Part shown: piece after piece, positions 32,465 through 39,529 of the stretch
Layout: each line of letters begins with the position of its first letter
Position numbering within the stretch: position 1 is the first letter of the stretch
Source: Deltaproteobacteria bacterium
GTDB lineage: Bacteria > Desulfobacterota > Desulfobaccia > Desulfobaccales > 0-14-0-80-60-11
Assembly (NCBI GenBank): GCA_026388765.1
Contig: JAPLJC010000079.1
Location: 1 to 39,529 of the forward strand
Direction of reading: 5' to 3'
Length of the DNA stretch: 39,529 bases
Position numbers and translations under genes: made by a program
Notes under the pieces: model-generated
The model's database searches: none
The model's input: the letters and a program-made list of their open reading frames with translations, nothing else
Told to the model about the DNA's origin: nothing

Positions 32465-35400
32465 CTACATATTGCGGCGGTACTTGCCGCCCACCTCGTA
32501 AAGCACCTGGGTTATCTGGCCCAGGCTGGCCACCTTGACGGTTTCCATCAATTCGGCAAAGATATTGCCGCCGCTCAGGACCGTCTTTTTCAGGGAATCC
32601 AGGGCAGCCGCGGCGGTGGCGCGATGTCTTTCCTTAAACTTATTCAGATTGTTCAGCTGGGCGCTCTTTTCCTCATAGGTGGACCTGGTCAATTGGGTGG
32701 GCGGCCGGCAATAATTCTCCGCCAGGACATTCGGGTTGACGTAGGTGTTGACCCCGATGATCGGATATTCCCCGGTGTTCTTTTTCATCTCATAATACAG
32801 GGACTCATCCTGGATCTTGCCGCGCTGATAATAGGTTTCCATGGCGCCGAGCACCCCGCCGCGCCGGCTGAGGCTGTCGAATTCCTTCAGGACCGCCTCT
32901 TCCACCATCTCCGTCAATCTGTCCATGATGAAACTGCCCTGCAACGGATTTTGATTTTTAAAGATGCCGTATTCCTTGCCGATGATTAATTGGATCGCCA
33001 TGGCCCGGCGCACCGATTCCTCGGTGGGCGTGGTGACGGCTTCGTCATAAGAATTGGTATGCAGGGAATTGCAGTTGTCATTAAGGGCCATGAGGGCCTG
33101 CAGCGTGGTCCGGATATCATTGAACTGCATGTCCTGGGCATGCAGGGAACGTCCGGAGGTTTGCATGTGGCATTTTAGTCTCTGACTCGACTCATTGGCC
33201 CCGTACTTATATTTCATGGCGATGGCCCAGATTCTTCGGGCCACCCGAATAATCACGTTAAACTCAGGGTCCATGCCGCTGGAGAAGAAGAAGGACAGAT
33301 TTTTGGCAAAGGCGTCGATGTCCATACCGCGGCTGAGGTAATACTCTACGTAGGTGAAGGCGTTGGCCAGGGTGAAGGACAGTTGCGAAATGGGATTGGC
33401 CCCGGCTTCGGCAATATGGTAGCCGCTGATGCTCACCGAATAGAAATTCCGGACCCTATGGTCGATGAAGTATTGCTGGACATCCCCCATCAGCCGTAGG
33501 GCGAAGGCGACGGAAAAGATACAGGAATTCTGTCCCTGGTCCTCTTTTAAGATGTCGGCCTGCACCGTGCCGCGCACATTGGCCAGGACCAGATTCCGGA
33601 TATGCTCCCTTTCCGCCGGTTCGGGGTCATGGCCATGCTCCGCCTTAAATTTTTCCAGTTGTTGATCAATGGCGGTATTGAAGAAGAAGGCCAGCAAGAT
33701 CGGCGCCGGCCCGTTTACCGTCATGGAGACGCTGGTATTAGGGGCGCAGAGATCGAAGCCCTGATAGAGCTTCTTCATGTCATCCAGGGTGACGATGCTG
33801 ACCCCGGCTTCGCCAATTTTTCCAAAAATATCCGGCTCTTCGGTAGGGTCTTCGCCATACAGGGTCAGGGAGTCAAAGGCGGTGCTCAATCTTTTGGCGT
33901 CATCATCCTTGGTTAAGTAATGAAATCTGGCGTTGGTCCGCTCCGGCGGACCTTCACCGGCGAACTGCCGTTTGGGATCCTCCCCCTCTCGGCGAAACTG
34001 AAAGACCCCGGCGGTGTAAGGGAAATAGCCGGGCAAATTCTCTTTCCTCAGCCATTTCAGGGTCTCAGCCAGGCTGTCGAAATTGGGCAGGGCAATCTTG
34101 GGAATCTTCAGGCCGGCCAGCGATTCGCTGTAGAGGCTATTCCGAGTCACCTTATCCCTGATCTTTACCTCAAATTCGTCCCGGGAGTACTGCTCTTTGG
34201 TTTCGCTCCAGTTGGCCAGCAGGGCGGCAATTTCCGGGTCGATTTTTTTCTCGGTCTCGGCCGCCCGGTCGGCCAGGTCCAGGTCCAATTCCTGACTTAC
34301 GGTCTTGATGGCTTCCAGCTTTTTCAGTTGCTTGGCGGCCTTCCTGGTTTTTTCATGATAGGCGCGGATGGTGCTGGCAATTTCGCTGAGGTAATGCTGC
34401 CGTGAAGTGGGCAGGATAGCCGACCTGGACGACTCCTGCAGCGAATAGCTCTCGGCCCGGGGAATGGGCCAATCTATCAAGTCCTTTTCCTTTAAGGCTA
34501 ACAAGACTTTTTCAAAAAAGACATTGAGACCGGGGTCCTGAAAGTTGCTGGCCACGGTGCCGATGATGGGCAGCGTCTCATCGGGGGTCCCAAAGATATT
34601 GTGATTGCGCCGGTATTGTTTCCCGACTTCCCGCAAGGCGTCCAAGGAATTCTTATGATCAAATTTGTTGATGGCAATCAGGTCGGCAAAATCGAGCATG
34701 TCGATCTTTTCCAGTTGCGAGGGCGCCCCGAATTCCGCGGTCATCACATAAATGGATAGGTCGACGTATTTGGTGATGGAGACGTCCCCCTGCCCGATGC
34801 CGGGAGTCTCGACGATAATCAGGTCATAGCCGGCAGCCTTAAGGATGTTGATGGAATCTTCCAAAGCCAGGGAGAGCTCGCTTTCCGATTCCCGGGTGGC
34901 GAGCGACCGCATAAAGATCTTTTCCGGATTGACAAAGTTCATGCGGATGCGGTCGCCCAGCAGGGCGCCACCGGTTTTTTTCCTGGTCGGGTCGATGGCA
35001 ATGACGGCCATGGATTTATCGGGATAGTACATCATAAACCGGCGGATAAACTCATCTTCCAGGGAACTCTTGCCCGAGCCCCCGGTCCCGGTGATGCCGA
35101 TCACCGCCGAGCGCCTCGCCGCCGCCGGCAACTCCTTCCTGATCCGGGCGAAGGCTTGGCCGTTTCCCTTAAAATTATTCTCCGCCAGGGAAATCAGCTG
35201 GGTAACCACGAAGGTATTATGATGTCGCACCTTTTCTTGCCAATCCTTGGGCAAAGGCGGAAATTTCACGGCCGCGGCCCTATCCATCATGTCCTGGATG
35301 ATGCCGAGAAGCCCCAGCTTCTGGCCGTCCTCCGGAGAATAAATCTTGGTAATGCCGTAGTCTTCGAGTTCGCGAATCTCCTCAGGAACGATAACCCCGC

Positions 35401-35707
35401 CGCCACCGCCGAAGATCTTGATAAAGCCGACCCCGTTTTCCTCTAACAGATCTTTGACATATTTAAAGAATTCGATATGCCCGCCCTGATATGAACTGAC
35501 GGCAATCCCATGCACCCCCTCCTGGATGGCCGTATAGACAATCTCTTTGGCGGAGCGGTTGTGCCCCAGGTGGATGACCTCGGCGCCGGCCCGCTGCAGC
35601 AGACGCCGAAAGACGTTAATGGAGGCATCATGGCCGTCAAATAGGGTGGTGGCGGTGACAAACCGAATCTTGGCTTGACTCTTTTTTTTGGCTGTTTCTT
35701 TTGGCAT
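32465..35707 (-). CDS. icmF: Fused isobutyryl-CoA mutase IcmF (B12 domain, G-chaperone, mutase)
   Basis: The 1080-residue protein has three parts. The B12-binding domain (about residues 12-145) has FDGHDASI, with His26 as likely cobalt ligand. A MeaB/ArgK-like GTPase chaperone spans about 195-420, with P-loop GITGTGGSGKSS (204-215), VETPGIGQGD and NKFD. The mutase TIM barrel is about 520-1080. In the barrel Phe569 (PYTAGVFQF) and Gln726 (KEDQGQNSCIF) replace the Tyr and Arg that methylmalonyl-CoA mutases use to bind the carboxylate. These are the two residues that mark isobutyryl-CoA mutases. IcmF interconverts isobutyryl-CoA and n-butyryl-CoA through adenosylcobalamin radicals. Length and order match the family. 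Start ATG has GGGAG seven bases upstream. Neighbouring acyl-CoA dehydrogenases on both sides fit the pathway. Confidence 0.95.
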   Translation of the reverse strand: MPKETAKKKSQAKIRFVTATTLFDGHDASINVFRRLLQRAGAEVIHLGHNRSAKEIVYTAIQEGVHGIAVSSYQGGHIEFFKYVKDLLEENGVGFIKIFGGGGGVIVPEEIRELEDYGITKIYSPEDGQKLGLLGIIQDMMDRAAAVKFPPLPKDWQEKVRHHNTFVVTQLISLAENNFKGNGQAFARIRKELPAAARRSAVIGITGTGGSGKSSLEDEFIRRFMMYYPDKSMAVIAIDPTRKKTGGALLGDRIRMNFVNPEKIFMRSLATRESESELSLALEDSINILKAAGYDLIIVETPGIGQGDVSITKYVDLSIYVMTAEFGAPSQLEKIDMLDFADLIAINKFDHKNSLDALREVGKQYRRNHNIFGTPDETLPIIGTVASNFQDPGLNVFFEKVLLALKEKDLIDWPIPRAESYSLQESSRSAILPTSRQHYLSEIASTIRAYHEKTRKAAKQLKKLEAIKTVSQELDLDLADRAAETEKKIDPEIAALLANWSETKEQYSRDEFEVKIRDKVTRNSLYSESLAGLKIPKIALPNFDSLAETLKWLRKENLPGYFPYTAGVFQFRREGEDPKRQFAGEGPPERTNARFHYLTKDDDAKRLSTAFDSLTLYGEDPTEEPDIFGKIGEAGVSIVTLDDMKKLYQGFDLCAPNTSVSMTVNGPAPILLAFFFNTAIDQQLEKFKAEHGHDPEPAEREHIRNLVLANVRGTVQADILKEDQGQNSCIFSVAFALRLMGDVQQYFIDHRVRNFYSVSISGYHIAEAGANPISQLSFTLANAFTYVEYYLSRGMDIDAFAKNLSFFFSSGMDPEFNVIIRVARRIWAIAMKYKYGANESSQRLKCHMQTSGRSLHAQDMQFNDIRTTLQALMALNDNCNSLHTNSYDEAVTTPTEESVRRAMAIQLIIGKEYGIFKNQNPLQGSFIMDRLTEMVEEAVLKEFDSLSRRGGVLGAMETYYQRGKIQDESLYYEMKKNTGEYPIIGVNTYVNPNVLAENYCRPPTQLTRSTYEEKSAQLNNLNKFKERHRATAAAALDSLKKTVLSGGNIFAELMETVKVASLGQITQVLYEVGGKYRRNM

Positions 35708-35755
35708 GGTGAAACTCCCGATAAAATTGACTGAGGACCTGGCGCAGGAATTATG

Positions 35756-36904
35756 TCAGCGGAGCAACTCCCTGGCGATGATCATGCGCTGGATCTCGCT
35801 GGTGCCCTCGTAAATCGTGGTTACTCGGACGTCCCGGGCCAGCCGTTCCACCGGATATTCCTGGGAATAGCCGTAACCGCCCAGGATCTGCACCGCGTCG
35901 TAACAGGCCCGGTTGGCCGCCTCGGTGGCATACAGCTTGGCCATGGAAGCTTCCTTCGAAAAGGATTTCCCCTGATCCTTCAGGTGCGCCGCCTGGAGCA
36001 GCAGCAGGCGGGCCGCCTCCAGTTCGGTGTAACGGTTGGCGATCATCCACTGGATCGCCTGGAACTGGGCGATGGCCTGGCCGAACTGCACCCGTTCCTT
36101 GGCGTAATTTTTGGCATAGTCCATGGCCCCGAGGCCGATGCCCAGCGCCATGGAGCCGATGCCGAGGCGGCCGCCGGCCAACTCCGACAAAGCCAGGCGA
36201 AAGCCGCCATTGAGCTCGCCCAGCAGGTTTTCTTTGGGCACCCGGCAGTCTTCCAGGATCAACTCGTTGGTGGGAGAGCCGTGCTGTCCCATCTTGGGCT
36301 CATTTTTGCCCACGGCAAAGCCGGGAAACCCCGGCTCCACCAAAAAGACACTGATCCCCCGGCCTTTGGGGGCCTCCTTGTCGGTGACCGCCCAGACCAC
36401 GAAGACCCCGGCAAACTCGCCGCTGCTGATGAAGATCTTCCGGCCGTTGAGCCGCCAGTGGTCGCCGTCGAGTCTGGCCGTGGTGCGCATGCCGGCGGGA
36501 TCTGAGCCGGCCGTGGCCTCGGTGAGGCCGAAACCGCCGGCGGCATATGCGCCGCTGCAGAGCGGGGGCAGGTACTGGCGCCGCTGTGCTTCGTTTCCCA
36601 CCGATTGGATCACCTGCCCCACCATGTTGGTCACCGAGGTGGTCACCGTAGTGGAGGCGCAGCCTTTCCCCAGTTCAGTCATGGCCAGGCTGAAGGCCAC
36701 GGTGGTGGTCTCGGCGCCGCCGTACTCGGCCCGGAGGTTCAGCCCCATGAAGCCGAGTTCAGCCAGCTTTTTCAGGTTGCCCAGCAGAATGGTCCGGTCC
36801 TTGGTGCGGTCCAATTCGGCCGCCTTGGGCCGCAGCTCCCGCAGGGCAAATTTCGCCGCCATTTCCTGGATCATTCGTTCTTCATCGGTTAAGTCAAATT
36901 GCAT
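35756..36904 (-). CDS. Acyl-CoA dehydrogenase (short/branched-chain type)
   Basis: This second FAD-dependent acyl-CoA dehydrogenase of the cluster has 382 residues. It has an N-domain MQFDLTDEERMIQEMAAKFA, a middle domain with GFGLTEATAGSDPAGMRTTA and WRLNGRKIFISSGEFAGVFV, and a C-domain with ILGGYGYSQEYPVERLARDV. The catalytic base is Glu366 in IYEGTSEIQRM. It is clearly diverged from the enzyme at 31228-32385, so the two probably handle different substrates, for example straight versus 2-methyl-branched chains; this is inference. AGGGGAA precedes the ATG. It is encoded 48 bases upstream of icmF on the same strand. Confidence 0.93.
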   Translation of the reverse strand: MQFDLTDEERMIQEMAAKFALRELRPKAAELDRTKDRTILLGNLKKLAELGFMGLNLRAEYGGAETTTVAFSLAMTELGKGCASTTVTTSVTNMVGQVIQSVGNEAQRRQYLPPLCSGAYAAGGFGLTEATAGSDPAGMRTTARLDGDHWRLNGRKIFISSGEFAGVFVVWAVTDKEAPKGRGISVFLVEPGFPGFAVGKNEPKMGQHGSPTNELILEDCRVPKENLLGELNGGFRLALSELAGGRLGIGSMALGIGLGAMDYAKNYAKERVQFGQAIAQFQAIQWMIANRYTELEAARLLLLQAAHLKDQGKSFSKEASMAKLYATEAANRACYDAVQILGGYGYSQEYPVERLARDVRVTTIYEGTSEIQRMIIARELLR

Positions 36905-36971
36905 TTGTTCCCCTTGTATCCGGGTTTGACTCTTGATGGCATCGACAAACTATCTCAAAACCAGCACATCA

Positions 36972-37101
36972 GGTCATTCTGAGCGCAGCGAAGCATCTCG
37001 TTTTTGGTAGCACAGCCTTTCCAGGCTGTGCCGAAAACCCGCACAGGCTAGAAAGCCTGTGCCACCGAATTACGAGACCCTTCGCTCCGATCAGGGTGAC
37101 A
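36972..37101. repeat. Nested inverted-repeat element with double hairpin (copy B)
   Basis: Ends GGTCATTCTGAGCGCAGCGA and its degenerate counterpart (CCTTCGCTCCGATCAGGGTG, then ACA) enclose a double-hairpin core. The core is inverted relative to copy A (23219-23354). The two 26-base hairpin arms of the core are identical to copy A. Only the 8-9-base linker and the outer ends differ. Confidence 0.8.
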
Positions 37102-37152
37102 GGAAAAGCCGGTTTGAAATAACTTGCAGCCCCCCGGACTCGACCCCGTACC

Positions 37153-38349
37153 TCAAACCACGCCCTGCCGGCGCAGTTCGCCGATTTGCTCCGGTCCATA
37201 TCCCAGTTCCTGGAGAATGGCCTCGGTGTGTTCGCCGAGTTCCGGCGCGTGGCTTAAGAGCGCTCCCGGGGTCCTGGAAAATTTCGGGGCAATGCCCATT
37301 TGCCGGTAGGCCCCCCAGCTTTCGTGCAGCAAATCCACCACCAGCTGCCGGGCCTGGATATGGGAGTCGCGCGACGCTTCCTCCAGGTTCAACACCGGCT
37401 CGCAGCAGCAATCGTGCTGGGCCAAGTGAGCCACCCAGGCCGCCTGGGTTTTCTCTCGAAAGAGTCCTGCTACCGCCTTCTTGAGGTCTTCTTGATGGAG
37501 TCCGGGCTCGATGTAATTGCTTTGGTCCCATTCCGGACGGGCCACCGCGGCGCAGAAGGCTCGCCAAAATTGCGGCTCCAGGGCGCCCAGGCTCATATAA
37601 CGGCCATCCTTGGTCTCATAAAGGTTGTAGCAGGCAAAGCCATGATTGAGCACATCATCCCCAGGACGGGGTATCTCCCCATCGGCCAGGTACTTGCCCC
37701 AGCGCAGACAATTCCACATGAAAGAGCCGTCCAGCATGGCGAGGTCGAGATATTGCCCTTCACCCTGACGCTCCCGCACCAGCAGGGCGAGGGCGATGCT
37801 AAAGGCCGCCAGCAGGGCGCCGCCCCCCAGGTCGGCGATTTGCACCCCCGGCACGGTGGGCCGGCCGTCCCGGCCGCTATAAGACAACACCCCACTCAGG
37901 GCCAGGTAGTTGATATCGTGGCCGGCCCTCTGGAACCGGGGGCCGTGGTCCCCATAGCCGGAGAGGGAGCCGTAAATCAGCCGGGGGTTGATGGCACCCA
38001 GGCTCTGGTAATCGAGCCCCAGTCGCGCCATCACCCCCGGCCGAAAGCCTTCCAGAAGCACATCGGCGTTACGAGCCAACTGACGGAAGATCTCCTGGCC
38101 TGCCGGGGACTTGAGATTAAGGGTCAAGGAGCGCTTGTTGCGGTTCAACACCACGTGGAAGCCGCTGTTCTTGCCGATGCGGGGCTGCCACTCCCGGATG
38201 TAATCGCCCCGGTGGGGTTCTTCCACCTTGACGACGTCGGCCCCAAAATCCGCCAGCAGCATGGTACAGAAAGGCCCGGGCAGGAGTCGCGACAGATCCA
38301 AGATGCGGACCCCTGCCAGGGCTGTAGCCATTTGTTTCTTAACGTTCAT
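37153..38349 (-). CDS. Family III CoA-transferase / 2-methylacyl-CoA racemase-like (CaiB/BaiF)
   Basis: The 398-residue protein has the CaiB/BaiF family start VRILDLSRLLPGPFCTMLLA, then DFGADVVKVEEPHRGDYIRE, and LLEGFRPGVMARLGLDYQSL. It carries RAGHDINYLALSGVL (His144, Asp145) and IADLGGGALLAA (Asp173). His in the GHDINY motif together with the Asp of the ADLGGG motif is the arrangement I know from alpha-methylacyl-CoA racemases. Plain CoA-transferases use only the Asp. A 2-methylacyl-CoA racemase next to IcmF and two acyl-CoA dehydrogenases would fit branched-acid metabolism. Acid activation by CoA transfer cannot be excluded. GAGG lies close to the ATG. Confidence 0.85.
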   Translation of the reverse strand: MNVKKQMATALAGVRILDLSRLLPGPFCTMLLADFGADVVKVEEPHRGDYIREWQPRIGKNSGFHVVLNRNKRSLTLNLKSPAGQEIFRQLARNADVLLEGFRPGVMARLGLDYQSLGAINPRLIYGSLSGYGDHGPRFQRAGHDINYLALSGVLSYSGRDGRPTVPGVQIADLGGGALLAAFSIALALLVRERQGEGQYLDLAMLDGSFMWNCLRWGKYLADGEIPRPGDDVLNHGFACYNLYETKDGRYMSLGALEPQFWRAFCAAVARPEWDQSNYIEPGLHQEDLKKAVAGLFREKTQAAWVAHLAQHDCCCEPVLNLEEASRDSHIQARQLVVDLLHESWGAYRQMGIAPKFSRTPGALLSHAPELGEHTEAILQELGYGPEQIGELRRQGVV

Positions 38350-38402
38350 TCCTCACTTCTTAAGCAGCAATTTCCAGGGTAGGATATCGATTCCCCAACC
38401 CC

Positions 38403-39527
38403 TTAATGTTCATGAACATAGAACGGCCATTTGTGGAAGAACCACTCGTTCCACAGCAGCGGGATGATCCACCAAAAGTTCCAGATGAGGGACTCCCCGT
38501 TGATTACCCGTTCGGCGATGCCATGTTCCATATGATGATTGCCCAGGCCCCAGTGACCGAAGTTGAGGTAATAGAAGAAGATGTAGTTCAGCACCATCAG
38601 GATGCCGACGCCGATGGTCCGGAACCAGAAGCCCCCCCAGGAATCCACGTCCTTGGCAGGCGACATGTCATCGAAATAGTGGTGCCAGATCAGGAAGGGG
38701 ATCAGGGTGAAGCCGGCGATTTCGGCCGCGTGGTACCACAGAAAACGCGTTGGGATAGCCTTGTCGGCCGGAGGCAGGTGCTTGGCCACCTCTCCCATAT
38801 CCAACCAGGACCCCGCCAGGTTGACGCAAAGCAGGGCCAGGATATAGCCGAGGATAAAGGTCAGAATCAGGGAGATCAAGCCTTTCCAGGGCTGGGGCAG
38901 TTTGATCAGCGACCAGGGCTTCATGCGCCAGACGTTGGTCGTCATGAAGAGGATGATGATGGCCCATTCCCACCAGCCGAAGACCCAGTGCACGTGCATG
39001 GTGCCGTTGATACCACCCCACCAGGGGATCCCCAGGGCGTAAGATTTCCCGAAGACTACCCCGTAGATCAGGCCCCAGAAGGGCACGATCAGGATGGTGT
39101 AGTAGAACATGGTCAACATGCTGCACCAGCCGAGCTCGGCCAGGCCGGCCTCGGGTTGTTTCAGGTCGCTGGGCCGGATGGGCCACTTGCCGAAGAGAAT
39201 GGTGGTATAAGGATAGCTGAAGAAGCCGATCAAGACGAAACAGACCACCGCCCGTTCCCCAAAGTGGGCCGCGGGGTTGATCAGGGTCTCAAGCTTCAGG
39301 GTGCCGGCCACCCCTTCTGGCATCACGGTCTTGCCGGCCGCGGCCAACCACTCCAGATTCGACTCGCTGAGGAAATTAAAGCCCACTCCCAGGATGCGAT
39401 AAAAAACCACATGGATGACAAACCACACCAGGACCAGGTTAAAGATGGTTTCGATGATGCCTCTGGCCGGCTGGGATAATTTATGAAAAGGCCAGTCCCC
39501 TAAAAACATATGCTGCCAGAGGCCCAC
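38403..39527 (-). CDS. Unknown polytopic membrane protein (5' end outside window)
   Basis: At least 374 residues are visible. The frame stays open to the window edge (a GTG at 39527 is the first possible start), so the true N-terminus is probably outside. About eight membrane helices can be picked out. The protein is strikingly rich in Trp, Phe, Tyr and His, with motifs MHVHWVFGWWEWA, IWHHYFDDMSP, LGNHHMEHGIAERV and a C-terminal WNEWFFHKWPFYVHEH. Many His residues lie near helix ends, as in haem or metal proteins. I do not recognise the family. It is the first visible gene of the acyl-CoA cluster, 53 bases before the racemase-like gene, on the same strand. A transporter or a membrane redox subunit are both possible. 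Confidence 0.75.
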   Translation of the reverse strand: MGLWQHMFLGDWPFHKLSQPARGIIETIFNLVLVWFVIHVVFYRILGVGFNFLSESNLEWLAAAGKTVMPEGVAGTLKLETLINPAAHFGERAVVCFVLIGFFSYPYTTILFGKWPIRPSDLKQPEAGLAELGWCSMLTMFYYTILIVPFWGLIYGVVFGKSYALGIPWWGGINGTMHVHWVFGWWEWAIIILFMTTNVWRMKPWSLIKLPQPWKGLISLILTFILGYILALLCVNLAGSWLDMGEVAKHLPPADKAIPTRFLWYHAAEIAGFTLIPFLIWHHYFDDMSPAKDVDSWGGFWFRTIGVGILMVLNYIFFYYLNFGHWGLGNHHMEHGIAERVINGESLIWNFWWIIPLLWNEWFFHKWPFYVHEH

Positions 39528-39529
39528 CA

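Noticed and set aside
25600-39529. Benzoyl-CoA or propionate (methylmalonyl-CoA) pathway instead of isobutyrate
   Set aside because: There are no reductase, carboxylase, epimerase or transcarboxylase genes in the window. The mutase pocket residues point to isobutyryl-CoA. A propionate role cannot be fully excluded without the flanks.

Overview
The window looks like chromosome of a GC-rich, Gram-negative anaerobe of the Deltaproteobacteria / Desulfobacterota type. This is an inference. It rests on KdsA (LPS Kdo synthesis), TadE/TadG pilus genes, a DUF3786-like protein, a heterodisulfide-reductase-like membrane protein next to EtfAB, and a fused B12-dependent acyl-CoA mutase inside a beta-oxidation cluster. 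No rRNA, tRNA or CRISPR array was seen. || Left part (1-8500): the 3' end of an IS110-family transposase gene abuts kdsA. pyrG and kdsA, often neighbours in this group, are separated by an AT-rich mrr-type restriction gene. That gene carries an in-frame nonsense codon and is bounded by inverted heptanucleotide repeats. Two tandem tadE-tadG pairs follow. Their 5' leaders are more alike than the proteins they precede. || Middle part (8500-23600): mostly housekeeping and accessory genes. These are ruvB, a DUF202 membrane protein, a two-gene ABC exporter and murI, then an AT-rich insert (an unknown helical protein, a PIN-like nuclease and a PDZ lipoprotein). Next come a GNAT, two consecutive TatA/TatB-type proteins that both end in a zinc ribbon, a RelE-type toxin-antitoxin pair, rarA, an SGNH hydrolase-like membrane-anchored protein, a large secreted repeat protein and a DUF3786-like protein. 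|| Right part (23580-39529): a minus-strand acyl-CoA catabolism cluster. In transcription order it runs: unknown polytopic membrane protein (cut by the window edge), family III CoA-transferase/2-methylacyl-CoA racemase-like protein, acyl-CoA dehydrogenase, IcmF, second acyl-CoA dehydrogenase, GNAT, thiolase, GNAT, enoyl-CoA hydratase, etfB, etfA and a membrane FeS oxidoreductase. IcmF carries the Phe and Gln that mark isobutyryl-CoA mutases. The cluster therefore reads as a route from isobutyryl-CoA to butyryl-CoA, crotonyl-CoA, 3-hydroxybutyryl-CoA and, after a missing dehydrogenase step, acetyl-CoA, with electrons leaving through ETF to the membrane. Two related acetyltransferases flank the thiolase and could control it. 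|| Intergenic DNA is unusually rich in repeats: heptanucleotide tandem repeats, GTAGGGGCG-type palindromes, a nested double-hairpin element in two copies, and a C-run/G-run inverted repeat between etfB and etfA.
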